From Struthio camelus (taxonomy: Eukaryota > Chordata > Aves > Struthioniformes > Struthionidae), in the NCBI RefSeq assembly GCF_040807025.1, contig NC_090982.1, forward strand, positions 87,731,463 through 87,795,462: DNA of 64,000 bases, read 5' to 3'. A program made the position numbers and the translations under genes. Positions 25,801 through 40,800 of the stretch are shown here, in pieces (position 1 is the stretch's first letter; each line of letters opens with the position of its first letter). A model generated the notes under the pieces. That model saw only the letters and a list, made by a program, of their open reading frames with translations. It was not told the DNA's origin and made no database searches.

Positions 25801-28800
25801 ATTAAGGAATTCCTCCATATAACTCCAAGGCCTGTAAATAGGAAGGAGCAGCAGAATAATATTTCATATTTATCTAGGCACCTTAAAATGTAACCTAAAT
25901 TACAGGATGGTTTTAATATTTCAGGCCTAAATTCTTTACCCAGCAGGCAAAGAAGTCAATTTGTCAAATGTACTATGCACATTCTTATCTATTCAACAGT
26001 ATGACTCAAATCATACACTAGTTTATAAGTAAGTTCTGTAATATGTTGGGAATGCTTGAGTAATACTGATTTGCTCATTATCTTGTAAAAGCCAAAACAG
26101 CTTTCCAGACCAACAGAAGAAATATGCTAGAACACATAAGTGAACCTTGACCTCTCCTTTTTTTTTTTTTTCTCTCTCCAGGTAGTGCAGTTATCCCATT
26201 AAAAATATAATAAGGCTAAAACCTCAAATTCCAATGGAAGATTTCCTCAGAAATTCAGGTACCTAACATTTCTACATTTATAAACTTACGGCCAGAAACT
26301 ACCCAGTCCCCATGTCTGAAATACTATTGCTTTCAAAAGAGAAAAGCAGCACATCTTCAGAGATCTCCATTTTCAGCTCCACCGCTGACCCTGTTTATTC
26401 CTAACTGCTGTGACCGGAGTTTCCATGGCTGGAGCAAACAGCAAGCGAGCATCAGTGCCTAATTCCACTTGTTAGTTCAAATCATGCTGAGAAATTACCA
26501 TTCAATAGTACACCAATTCAAGGATCTTCCTATACAAAGCAAAAATGAGAGTCTAAGTTTGTAGGCAAGTATATATATTGGTCTTTTCCTTCTGTTTCAT
26601 CCAGATAGTCCCACCCTACTTGAGGAATACTTTCAGACACTTTGAGCATTGCTTTTAGCATGTGTGTTGCATGCTAGATCAAGGACCACTGTAATGGGTT
26701 TCTCCTAATTCATACTGTGGGCCACAACGAACACTGCTACAGATCTTCTGACCAATCTAACTTATCTAGAAACATCATTCTGATTCTGCTTTTTTGTCAG
26801 GTATGCTAGCTTTTCAGAGAGCGCTCATATAACTCCCACATTTCAGCTTATCCAAAGTTTGATGAAGTTCCACATCCCTTCACAGGTTACGGGTTTTCTA
26901 GAACTTTTTATTTCTCCTCCCTAGCTCCATAAAAAGAACAGGGAGTACCCAGAAGCAGTTAACCTTATTTTCTTTTTAAATGCCTTTTAGGCAGAATATA
27001 TGAGCTTGAACTCACACAGTCTTGCAAAGGGGTCCAATCCTTCCAGTTTTGTCCATTCCCCAGGATACACTGATGTTTATTCAGCAGCACATGTGCTTGG
27101 AGGCTCATTTTCCATGACAGAGAGTTTGAGATACTGACTATAGACTTTTTTTCCCCCATCAACAATGAAAAAGTAAGTCTAATGTTAGACCTTTTGTGTT
27201 ACATAATGGTGCAGCACTGGGGAAGCAAAATACACAGAATCACCGATCAGAGCTAGACAACAACAGCATGTACTTAAATTTGCCCAAAGTATTACGGCAA
27301 TCAAATTCACTCACACCACGTAATCTGCACCAGTACCTTGACAGACTTTACCTATCCTGCAAGCTTCACATTCCCTGATCTTGTGACATTAAGTTCAAAG
27401 CAGTACTTCAGGCTTTGAAGTCCATGCCTCCAGGACATTCTGTGCAGTAGCACCAGAATTAGTGGTAAAAGGGCTATTAAAACTGAAAAAAATAACAATA
27501 TTACTGAGCCATCTGCAACATGTGGGACAAACTTGATTCAACAAACATTTCTAGAACAAAGGCCTGAGATTCTAGCTCATGAAAAAAATTTCAAGATTTC
27601 TTTTGGTCTGAAATCTAACTTAAAGAGAAGTTTAACTTTGCTTTACACCCCGAATACATTAACCTTAAAAGGGGAAATTCCCTTAGGCACTGTGAGCACT
27701 TAAGCAAATTCAGTTACATTAAAGAGCTGTTTAGCCTTTACAGTCAAAGCACAACTCTGATGAGTTATAATCTATGCAGAAAATAAAGGTTCATATTTAT
27801 CAAGCAACTATCAAGCACAGACCATCCAGGATTTTTGCAATGCCATGGCTCTTACCTAGATATCCCATAAACTGTTTAAATCAAGGGCACATACTACAAA
27901 ATGGTCATTAGGCTAAACCGTCTAAACTAAAAATAGATCCATTCCTAAGTACTGTAATCATACTTTTATTACTTTCTGACTTTTTCCTCCTTGCTAGTCA
28001 CATCTGGGCTTTCTGGAATCATTCTAAATAAATTAAGTCTCCTATTTGTGGCATGGAGTTTTGAACCACAGAAATAAACTTTTTGGTACAGAAACTTGTT
28101 AAACTCATCTCTAGCACCCTGCAGATCTTCACATGTACAGGGAAAAAAAATTATCACATGGTACAGGAAGTGACCGATGTTCAGATAAATTGTTTTTTTT
28201 TTTTTTTTAAACAATACACCAGAACCCAGCCCATGTGTGAGATTCATTCACGACAGGGGAAAAGTTTCCAATAGTTACATCCCAATAGATGAGATAACTA
28301 ATATTTCTACAACCAACACCTCTGCTGAAGCTCTCTGTTGAGAGATCCTTTGAATATTTGAGATGAAGGACACTATCTACATATTTTGACTGGCCAGACA
28401 CAGATTTGTTCACTTCAGACAGTGATTAAGGTCACCTTATTCAGGTATAGGCATACCTACAAAACTTCAGCATTCAGAAACAAAGAGATGTTGTGGTTTT
28501 TACATTGCTTGATTACTATGGCAAAATAAAATCCTTTCCTATTCTGGGAACTATGACAATGTATCAGCTCATAGGAATATCAATGTTCCCTGCTCAATTT
28601 TATTCATTATTAAGAACATTTTATGCTCCATGAACAGTTTCCAACGAACCTTTCAGTTCACTATCTTTTCAAAGACATGTATTTCCAGAAGCATCAATGT
28701 CCCCCAGACATTAAAGAGAAGACGACATTTAAAAGCTCAGTAACATATTTCCAGGTCTTTCAAATCCTTTAATCTAAGAATTCACTTATAACCAGGTAGT

Positions 28801-31800
28801 ATGTTTAACCAGTAGATTCTACTATGTTTCTCTTTCAAGATAAAGAACTGTTAGGCATATTTTTATAAGCACAGCAGTGTGCCATTTCTATTGGATACCT
28901 ATTCAATTTAATTTCTTTGTCTCTTCAAAAGCGCTTCAAATGAATCAAATAATTTGCAAGTGAAATGTAAAAATGCTTACACTGAAAGTAGTGAAATGAT
29001 TAGTGTAAGATGAAGTAAAACTCCTCCCGTGGCTCTGCAGTAGACCAACCTATCAGATACTCGCCTTTATTGCCAGTTTTGAAAGGTCAATAAGAACGCA
29101 TAATGCTAAGATAGGAGAAAAGTATACTGCTAGAACAGTATTTCTACATCACTTACACTGTTGCACATTAATATTGCAAAGCAAAGACAATTATGTACAT
29201 ATAATATCCTCGGTTCCAGTTGAAACCAGGAGACATTAATATGTCATTGAAGACACGGAGTTCTAGGCTGCTAATGATGAGAATCTCAAAGTTAGAAGTA
29301 TGGCAAGATGGTATTTCCATCCACCACATGTATATATCTAACTGCCTAGACATGTCTGTGAAAGAAGGCTCAAGTACATTTTTATACTTGTTCTTGAAAC
29401 AGAAGAGGTGCCAAAGAATTTAGAAACATTTGTGGTAAATTGTTTGTATAAAAACAAACAACAAGTAAAACATGAGCAAGTTTATACACCAACTTGCCTA
29501 TGCAAGTCTCTCTCTTAAGGCTCCGCTAGCAGCACAGCTGCAAGGTGGACTAGAAGATGACCACAACCAATCTCTTTCAACATCTGTGGAAGAAAATATA
29601 AGCTTCAGGATTAAGCTGAGGTCCTATTTTTAACTAACACAGGAATACTGAAGAAATTCTGGAAAGCCTATGAATTACAGATTAAATCACTCAGAAATAA
29701 CAAATGTTATTTACGTTAAAAAACAGCATTAATTTAGATTCTAATCTTGCATTTAACATGGTTACTCTGAGCAACATACAAGTAATCTAAAACCTTAGTA
29801 AAGCAAAGTGAGCACAGTTCCATCTCTATTTTATATACCAAGTTTTTAAATTTCTGCTTATGCAAAAAGCCTAATCAAAACCTTTTCCTAAGACTACCTC
29901 ATAGTTATACTATTTGAAAGCCTCATGTTTGTGGAAAGAAAAAAAAAAAATAGAAATAAAGTGAAGGCATGTTTTAAATAAAAAGAAATCAGCATGAAAT
30001 GTGTAGTTCACACATTAGAAATGGCAGATGACAAAAAACATCAGTATACAGGACTAGGCTCTAACTTGTCAGCTATTTTCACACACTACTGTAAGTTATG
30101 AAAGCCCTAAGAATAAAACACTTTAAAAGCAAAACATTGGAGGCTGTTACAGAAAACCTTTCAAACATCTGAGGAAACCTGTTGTATTAGATATTTATAT
30201 TAGGTCCAGCAATGTAGTATCTGAGCGTCAGTTAAATTCACTTGTCATCTCCCTAGAAGGCACATCAATTATTTTACTTCCGTGTGCTTAAGCCTTTTAT
30301 TTTCAAGCTACTGTATAAATTATCTTCAGCATTTGGAAGGCTACACTGTTGTTTAAAAATAAATAAATAAGAGAACAGTCTGACTCAATTAAGTAAGACC
30401 CAGTCGTGAAATAAATACAGAAAAAATACTTGGCCTTGTTTAGCTGCATAGCTACAAGCAGACATCCAGATTTGTACAGACAAATACAGTTGCCTCAGAA
30501 AACAAGCTTCCCGGCACATATTAAAAACGTGAACTATTTCAGCTCAGAACAGGAAGATGAACACAATAACTTCAAAACTTGCACAGGACAATCTATTGGT
30601 GTTAATAGTCTTAATTCTTCCCATTTAGAAGAATATTATTCAGGTAGATGACTAGCACTGAAGTTTGTTCTCTTTAGTCATAAGCCAACTCCTGAATTAC
30701 TCAATTTTTTTTTTCATGTTTAACCTCACCTTGGTATTTTCTTGGTAGTAGCAGAGCATTCCCTCTATTTAAAAATTTGCATCTACCACTACTAAAAATT
30801 AAACATATATGTACACCTCAGAAGCAGACTGCTTTAAGCAGAAAAAAAATTACTAAATGAACTATAGGAAAGGATTTTTTAGGATATCCTTAAACACAGT
30901 ATTTACTAACAAACCTTATTTTGATTGAGAGAATCATTCCTTAGTCTCTGTTTGTTCTTCTGCAATTTACTGGGCATCATCTTTCCCGTTCTGAAGTCAA
31001 AACTGCTGAGATCAACAGTGTTTCCCAGGTATCTTGCCAACTGAGGCTTGCTTCTGAACTTCTTACCACTTGGACTAAAAAGAAGAAAACACTTTAGTAT
31101 GTTTTGTTGTACAAGAGGATACAACTGTGACTTCTTATAGCAGGTTTTATACCTTGTTAAATATCTGTAAAGTTTCCATATCTTTACTCCATGTGGCATG
31201 TTCATTGATGCATTGATTAGTGAGAGTATACCTGCCCAATCTCTGCATATGCAGTCCCATCCTTTGCCTAAGTTTTAACTTAGATCTCCAGCTGATGGAC
31301 ACGAGGATACACTACACCCTGGAAAGCTGCCTTAGCAGTTAATCTAAACTAAACTCAGATATACGCAGTATAGAATGGAATGTCAGACTGTGGACAAGTG
31401 AAGGAATCTCTCTGCACAAAACAAAGATCAAAGGCAAGGTTTAAACTGATCGCTGGCTAAGGTCAGACAAGACTCAACAGCAACCCATCTCAGCAACCAA
31501 ACAGCATGGCATTAAACAGAAGCGCAGAACCAAGATCTGAGGTGACATAACATCACTTTTCTATTCAGTCACTAACACTGGTGAGCGAAGCCAGAAAAGT
31601 AACCGAGCAAGAAGCAAGCGAGCAAGATGATGCAAAATATGAAGCAGGTTCAAAAGCTGCAACTGTGTATACGAACGGCAGATCCTACCGCAATAGATGA
31701 AGTCAGTTATGTAATACATAATTCACCAAAATCAGCTTCACTTGGAACTATTCTCACTTACCCCGAATTCCCAGCTGATGTTTTGAGTAATATCAGCAAA

Positions 31801-34800
31801 TATCCAATTTAGAGTTATCCTAAGAAAGGGGTATTTCTTCCAGTCCTACAAAACTTTCTAACCTCTCACCTACACGACGGTCTCAAGCATCCAGAACAGC
31901 AACACAGGCACTGTGCACATACTGTCAGCCCTGAATATGCACTTAATTCCTGCAGATTTTCACTGACCTTATAGGGGCTTCAAGTAGACTTACTAATCAG
32001 TTCGCATGTCCTGTGTGCAGGTCACTGCCAATATGCAGTTTACTGACAAAAAGTTATATGAAGTTATCTCCACTGCAAGGGACAATGGTGCTGCCTCCAG
32101 ACCCAACAGTTTGACAGAAAATCAAGTGTCAAGAAACACTACGTAAAACTCTCAGACTGCAACACCAGTTTATGATAGCCTCCCAGTACAGATAGTCATG
32201 AAAACAGCTAAATATTCATCATATGAGTCAACAGTCACTTAAATGTCTAACGCAAATTCCTATCCAACAAATTTAGCCAAATATCAAAAGCTTCCAGACT
32301 AATGAAACCCATAAGATTAACAGAGCTCACAGCATTTTTCAGGCCACTTCCTTTGCGCAGAAAGCTACTAAAGATTTTTGTCTTCTTCACTTCTCCAAAG
32401 TGTTTATTTTCAAATGTGCAAATACCTCAAGGCAAGAACTTCCACACAGAAGAATATGTATTGAATTCTGGGAAAAATAACTAATTAAGACAAACATTTT
32501 AAAAAGTTATTTAAATGAATCCAGAAATACAGAACGATAATTAACAAGAGGTAAAGGGTGGGAGAAAAAAAAAATTAAAATAGATTGCAATCTGAAGCTA
32601 ACCTCCTCAAGGATGGGTGTGGGAAGGGGAAAAAAAAAAAAAAAAACCTCAACCCCCCCCCAACTCTATTCCACCTCTCATTAAGCAGAGAATTGAAACT
32701 GTGCTATAGGCCAAACTAAATACAACACACTTTAGTTTTATTTTAGATAGCTGAAATTAGTGCCCTAGCTTGTTAACGGTAGGTAAAATTCTACACTGAA
32801 GGTCAGAGACCAAGCAAGTCTCTTGCGTGACAACTAAGTTTCCCATTAAAATAATCAGATACCTTGTCTCTCACTCTTCAGGTACTCATGTGAGATAAGT
32901 TCAGGATAAAGCTTTGTCAAGAATTACTGGTTGCCTGGCCAAATATTCACGTTTTCTAACAGAGTTCGGAAGGGTTAACTTTACTGAATAAGGCCTCCTG
33001 TTGTGAACTGCCTTCCCAGTTTTCCTCATGAACATAAAACACTGAATGAAAAGGAGAAAACAATGACTTTAAGCAGGCCCTGAAGTCAGTGTTTACGTTC
33101 TCTGTTCCAAAAACTTTTTTTTAATTGAAACCTGTATACACTCAGTCATTTTAGCCAATAGCTAAATAACCAGCGAAAGGATATATAAAAGTTTGACAAT
33201 CACATCTTCTACTATACACTAATTTTTGTACCAAAGAAGAAATAAGGTTTCATTTCATTCTTCCATTTTTCCCACACCACCACCTTTTATTCTGTAAGGA
33301 ACTAACAGACTCTCATCAAGAGAGTCTAGTTATTAGTTTTCCTCTTCAGCTTCCTTGGAGAGAAATGCCTCACATATACCTTGAGTTAATCCAAATTCCA
33401 GCAGTGTGCAGCTATCAGCCTAGCTTCACTAAAAACTCTTCGTGTAGAACTCTGAAAACAGAATTCACAAGCAAACTTTATTAATGCATCCAATACTTTT
33501 AATTCTATTATTTATGCTTCTAACTTGTTTTTATTACTATTACTAATCTAAAAGCAAACCAAAGAATATGATCCAATATCCTTAATTCATGTCTGCATAG
33601 ATCTTTGGCAGGGTTGGCGTTAAAGGCTACTTCAATCCACAGCACAAAATCTACCACTTAAGTTAATGGTGGCAGGCTGTAATCCATCAGCAATATATCT
33701 ATTTTCACCTTGAATTCAGTGTTAATAAGAACCACATTTTTGGGCTGAGATTAAAAAATAAAAGTTAAAAAATAATCCAAGACAAGAATGCACGCCTTGA
33801 AAAAATTCTTTTTACAAAATGGCCAGTCTCACAAAAAAGAACCAAATGAAAATAGTTCTCTCTTTTTTTTTTTTTTTTTTGTAAATAAAAAGTGTTTGAT
33901 GATCTAACCTTTAGCTTTTGCTTTCATGTTTGCCCGCATCAGTGTGAAGGATGATATCGACTTGCTACAGCTGTTCTTGACTTTATATGAGAAGAACAAA
34001 CTAAAAAAGCAGGTGTATTTTCAGAGAGGAATCTCACAGCCCTAGCTTTGCATTCCACTTCAGTCAAGAACCTATTCTGGACTGGTTCAGAATTCCACTG
34101 TTCATTCATATTGTCCCACCCCTTTTCCAAATGTCCCTGGCTCAAGTCCGCACTCAGGGACATCACTACTTCCCTCTCTCCCCAGATGTATGTCTCAGTC
34201 GCATCCTGCTACATTCATATCATCGTCAATACATCTTTTCCTTCCAAATGGACCAGCCTTCTGACCTCTCTGACAAAAAGCAGAAATTCTTGTTCTTAGA
34301 CCTTAGGAGCAAAGTCTTCTATGCCCTTCTCTAATTCCCTATTATTTTCATCCTAAATAATTCCCTTATGTTCAAAGTCATCCAGTTCCTCCTGATTATT
34401 TTCTGATCCTCACTTGTTCTGATGATGTCCTAGATATGAAACCTGCTGATGATGCATAGCACACACCACTTGTGCATCCAAGTTAATAAATACTAATATC
34501 AGATTAGTTCTAAGAATATCATTTGTGCAGCTCCATTAGTAACTTTCTACAACCAAGCAGCTCGTTTTACAAAGCCTTCTACTGTTTCCCCTTCAAGCCA
34601 TTCCTCAACCACTTTACAAACCCTGCAGTATTTCCCATTTTTCTCCAGCTTCAATGATATCTAATGACACCCAATAGAAAGTGAATTTCAACAAAGTCCA
34701 ACAGACTGAGCAGCATTTCTCCTGCTTAAATCAGAACATTATCTTGGTGCAACCTCTTAATATCTACTGAAATCTACTGTGAAACTACATTTCAATTGAT

Positions 34801-37800
34801 TCCATTTCCCACTAACCTTCCTATCCTATCTAAAAGTTTACATGATACAGAAATATGGACACGGAGAAAATACATGGTGTGTAAGCCTTAGAGTATAACC
34901 TCAGTAGGAAGCAAACAAAACAGCTACTGGCTTTCCCTTTGGTTTCAAGGAAACACTATTTTGTAATTTTTCTACTTTGAAAATGTAGGCTCTCAAGCCA
35001 ATAAAGTAAGAGCTTATTTCTGAATCATTCCCACATTATCTTTAATCTCTGTCCTGCTCTTGCTGCAAAGTCTCCTCACTTCTCTTACCTGCAGAGAAAG
35101 TTCCATTGAGTAAAAGTCAAATAGATGGGTTATGTGCAGGGGCTTTATCTGAACATCTGTTAAATCATTAGTACGCACTAAACGGAAAAGGTGACATTAT
35201 AGCGTCTATTTAAACTAGTATGCCTACATACAAGACTTCTGCCTATACACCTTGGATTCAACTATGTAATAGCATTTTCTTCTTTTTTTAAAAAAGGGAA
35301 TTAAAACCAAGTTTAAGTTCAATTTTGGTTTTCAGTAGGAAAGAAGGATAGAAGGATGAGTTTTACACTTTGTTTGCTCTCAGAAGCATCTTCTGGATGC
35401 TTCTGGATGAAAGAGATATTTTAGAAGTCAAACTGAAAAGGATGTTGAAGAAGGCTTAGACTTCAAACTTAAACCTGCTGTAAAAGATTTTTCAAATGTA
35501 TTGCTTTGTGTTCACATATTCTAAAATTTAAACTGCTAGAAAAGTTAGAAGCATGGATCACTACACTGTTTCAAGGAGAAATTACATAGATATGGAGGAA
35601 ACCAGTAAAATTTGCCCTCATCCACATGTTCTGGGCATTCCTTAATTTTACACTGACTTCTTTCATGCAACAAGAAGGCAGTGAAAGAGTTCTTTCAGGC
35701 CGCTGTGACACAGAGGAGCCTCTGGTTTGACTACATTATAGTATGACCCAATATTGAGACAATTTAAAATTGCAAGATAAATGTGGAACTACACAGAAAT
35801 ATCTCCAAATATATCTTATACAATAGATTGTTGTAAGACTGTTGTTCTGACAAGCGTTAAAGTTACAAATATTTAACCTTACCTAAACATTCTTAACTTT
35901 GCATAGTGTTTTAAAGAATTAGTTAGCTTCAGTTAGAAGTTCCTATATTTTTTCCAAATAGAAATGTAATATTTAGTGCATTTAAATTGAAGACTTAGTT
36001 CTCTCAAATATGAGACACACATAACCGCTAGAAGAGTCAAGCTTTACCCTGTCAAGTTAAATGCTGTACAAAATTTTTTCAACATAACCAGTTAAGAAAA
36101 AACAGTACACCTCAAAAGAGGTGATATCTGCAACAAGACAGTAGCTCAGCTTATTAAAACAATAATCTTATTGTAAGCAGACATTTCTGTTTTCAGTTGC
36201 TTTCAACAAAATTTTGGTAAACTGCTTCATTTGAGCTTTTATATGCTGGCTCTCCCCATCAAACAGACTTTGAGGGAAAATTTCAATCCAAGCAAACTAG
36301 ATGCTCCAACAGCAGCCGATAATAGGGAAAATAGGTCATCTTCTCCAAGTTAAAAATGTCTTGCTTTTTGTTTTTTAAAGCAGATCTAGCTTCTCAGTTT
36401 TGCAGCAATAGCCAAAGTAAGAAGAAACTGAAGAAAGAGAATAAGCAATCTCATGGCTGTTAAAAACAAAATACATTCCTTTAATTTAGCACTTATCCCC
36501 CTCTACTACAGAACTGCAGGGCCAATTTAAGCAAGTCAGTCACACCAGTTTTCCAGAGGTAGCCAACAGTTGTATAGTTCCTGTTTTCTGAGGGCCCAAT
36601 CTGACAGGCTGTAGTCTGAGCTACAGGAACGCTGTAAAGTCAAATAGCAATGGAGGAACAACGCTAAATGCCTTTGAAAAGGCATGTCTGATTAAAGACA
36701 CTTTAATTTGGCTACCTAACAGAGGTAGAGCAAAGCAAAGTAATTCTATCAATCATTCCCCTCCATAAAGTGGGAATGAAGCCCAGGAACATAAGGAAAC
36801 TGAAAATATATCTGAGCATTTCACTATGTAATAGTTAATAAGACCGCAGAAAGACCACAATAAAATTAGTTGTTTGATCTTATGTTCAAGCAAACCTAAT
36901 GCCGGACAGCTGTTCATTAAAGCCTCCTGTGTAGCTGACTTCTGAGGGTACGTGGCAGATTTATTCAACTAAGAAATAAAAGTTGGTCTATAACTGTTGG
37001 AAGAGATCCTTTCTCAAAGATGTGATTGCAAATGCTCAAATACATATTCTAAGACATTCAAAGATTTATTAAAGAAGTCACTACATGAATGTTGCAAAAA
37101 GTTCAGCACTTGATTATCTAAACTCCCTTGCAACAACACTTTTTTTTTTTTTTTAAACATAATAGTACATAGAGTTTATATTGCCACACTAAATCATTGA
37201 TAGCAATTGATGCTGGTGAACTGCTGATTTTTAAAAGGTTATTTTCTATATCTTTATTTAATCTTCTGTTTCTGAAAATATTTTGGCTTCGCTTATCAGA
37301 CTTCATTTCTACGTTTCCTAAGAAAACAGTCTGGAGAGCTGCCTTAGTGAGACAGAGGACTCATTCACTGTGCCCTTGTGTAATAGAATCAAAGTGTCAC
37401 CACTACGATTTGATAATAAACATTATTATTCAGTACGGTGATGAATTCACCCTATAAAGAAAATTAAATATATTTTACATATGAAGACTCTCTTTGCCAA
37501 CATGGTTCAACCAGCATTGCCCACACTGCACCAAACTTAATTAGGGGAGATTGTTACCATGCATTTTCAGAGAGCAATGCAAGTTAACTGAGCCATAGAA
37601 AGCCAAGGCAACAGAAACAAGTGCTTCACTGAAACTTCCAGTTGCTTGCTGAAGGTAGGGTATCACTGCAGGAGCAGCAGGCTCCTGCTGTACAGAGCTG
37701 TTTTGTTCTACATAAGCACAGCAATGCATTGCCAGAAATTTTCTTTCTACGTGACATTGATAGAGATGCCCCAAAACTGTCAGGCAACCTGCAGCACTGA

Positions 37801-40800
37801 AAAGGTTAGACCACCTTTGTCTACACACAAACCTGAGTACATTGCTTCAGGTATAACTTTGATTTATCTGTCACAGACTTCCATAGTCAACTGGGTTGAC
37901 TACTGCATGTAGTCTGTACAGCAGTAGATTTCTAACATGACCAATCTGAGGTTTTAGTTTCCTCCTTCCAACAGGCAATAAAAAAGACATCCAAAATACT
38001 AAAACTAAAAGCTAAGGGCAATCAGAGAAAGCCTATGCAAGAAAAGTGAAGGTTAGGGTAACATATTTGTTATTATCATTGTCCTTGTTTTAGTTTTCAT
38101 TTAAATTTAGAAAAACAGTGCAATTATGAGCAGTGAAGGAGAAAAGATACAAAGTTTCAGAAGAGATTAGAAGAACAAGATGATAACCCAAAATTCTGCT
38201 AAATTAAGGTCATCCTATGAACTGGGTGCACTGCAGAAAAAACATAATGGGAGCAGCACTAATAAATTAATAAGCAGCCAATGCTAGCAATTTTTTTTCT
38301 TGTGCAGAAGCTGAAATAGATTTCCAAGATTTAGATGTCACTATTAGAACTTGTTCTATGCTCTGATTACCTTTGGAAAAAACAAACAAACAAAAAAAAC
38401 AGCAATATGCTTATGTATAACACAGTCCCAATTCAGGCTCCAGGAGTATTAGTTATGAAGTTGCATCTCATTTGCTTCTCAATGCCTAGGTAAAAGTCTC
38501 CCTCAAAAAAAAAAAAAAAAAAGGAACTAATCCTATGTCACTGGAAACTCTCTGGCACTTATCTTATTTTCAAACCACAAAACAAACTTCAAAGGGATGT
38601 GTGTTTTCCCCATGGGTATACCTATACTGGAAAAGCTTCTGTAGTTAAACTTAACAGCCTTTTAGAATTCATTGAAAGTGGTGTCAAACTACTTGGCTTT
38701 TTAAATCTTGTCTAGCAAAAGTATAGGAGTTCTTCATGGGAAAAAGGCAAACAAGAACAAATGCATCAAAATAGAATATTAAGTTGCTGTTGTTCTGAAA
38801 GAAGGAATTTCATGCCAGAGTTTAAGAAACGCTTTTCCACTCTAGGGGTTATATACACTAGGGGATTTTACTCATAGAAAGAAGAGGTCATTAAAGCAGA
38901 AGTTGAGATACCTGTGTTAGAAGTTCCTTAAGTTCCTTACTCAGACTTTTACAGGACTTTGGAAGAATTATGGAGTCTTTTGACAGGACAGCAGCACCCC
39001 TTACCTCATAGTGTCCTGAATAAATAATACTTATAAAAAAAGAATCACAGTGCCAATTTACAACAGTGTGAGAACTTACAGAAATAAGTCACTACTAGTA
39101 AAGTCAGATATAGAAATTTTCTTAAGGTAGATACAATTTTGTGGAAAAGCTTTGATTACATTAAGAGTACAATAGTTATGGCATATTGGAAGTAAGGTTC
39201 ATACATGCACAGGAGCTTAATTTAAAAGAAAAATCAGATGTATAGGCAATATTTTGCCTTCTAGCATTACTTTGCAACTTTTTATTTAAAGAAAGTAAAA
39301 GAACGCTCTCAGATCATCATACTGCAACTATGGGGATAGCATTATAAAGGACATCCTCGCAAAGATAGATAAGCTGTTCAGAAAGAACACTAATTCTTCT
39401 TGAGGATGAACAAAAATTACTTTCCAGCTCATCTTCGCTGTAAGTTGATCTTTCACTTTATAGTAGAGGCAAGATGGTTATTAACAGAATTCATACCTTC
39501 TTTAAGCTAGGAAAGATCATATATATACCCTTGACAGTGGCTGAGTATTTCAGACCAATTCAAGAGAACACTATTTTGTCTTAGCACCATCATGAGCTTC
39601 CTTTTGACTTCAATTCATATCACTGGAACAGAAAATATTCGTGGTTCTAGAATCAGAACATTCTTACTCGTCATGATACACACTATAGCTACACGCACAG
39701 TAGAACAGCTATATTGTACGTATAACCTTTCAGGACGTTATCTGATGTGTGCATTAAACTTTAAAACGTGTATCTAGTCCGAGAACACTGTGCTGGTTTT
39801 GCCTTTGTCCTACACTCAGCATCCTGGTTTCTAATACAGTGTTCTCTAGATCAAGTGATATTACTAAGTTATATTACTAACTATATTTTTTCTGCCTCAA
39901 ACTCAGCTGTAAAAGAAGATTTTCTTCATCACCATTAATTAAGGTTCTGCAAGCCAAGCCAGGCCCCTGCTGTCACCTGTGCAAGCTTACTATCTTCAAA
40001 TCAAGACACATATGGAAATTATTTATTCTCCTTGCCAATATAAAATCAAGGAATTGGAAGTTTACGTGAATTATTCTGAAAATGTACACACTTAAAATGC
40101 ATTGTGCATTTTCATCATTGTCCTACAATTGCTCCAAAAGTGTAATATTAACTCTTCAAAAGGTTATCCTGACTATGCAAACTTCTAGGGAATACTAGTC
40201 ATATTAGGCATACCGATCAGATCCCACTTTGTGCCCAGTTACATGTTTTACCAACACAGTGTTTGTTGATATTCTTTTTTTTTTTTTTAAGAGCTAGTGA
40301 CATAAGTCTTTTGAATGTATTTGGCCTGCTCTACTTCTTGGATCAAAGTGGATTTTCATTTGTTTTAAATATAGCAATGCTGAAATCTGCCTCATAGCTC
40401 TAACAGAATGAAAAGAAAAAAAAATTTCCTATGCCAGTCCTGCCTAAAGCCATAAAAACATTTTTTTTTTTTATTTTTTTCACTTTGGTTGTGCAGTAGT
40501 CCTGTGACTGAACAGAAGTTATTGCTCTAAACATAAATGACTACTTATTTTTGCAAACCTGTAATCTGTAGCGAAATCAACAAACTCTGAGCTATGAGTT
40601 GCCTGGTAAGTTTTTAGTTTCAATTTTGCGGTTGTTTGGCAGAAGATCTGCATCACTGCTAACCATGCTGGAAGGCGTCCTAAAATTTGAAACATGTATT
40701 CCTACCGCTTTCCCACATAAAAAAGACAGACTTCTGGAGTCAGTGATGAGCAGATTAGAGTCTTGCATCTTAAACAAAAAGTGTGTTAAAGAGTTTCTTA

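Noticed and set aside
37541-37828. 95-codon frame in MBD2 intron 1
   Set aside because: It shows no similarity, no codon bias and no conserved neighbours, so it is probably random.
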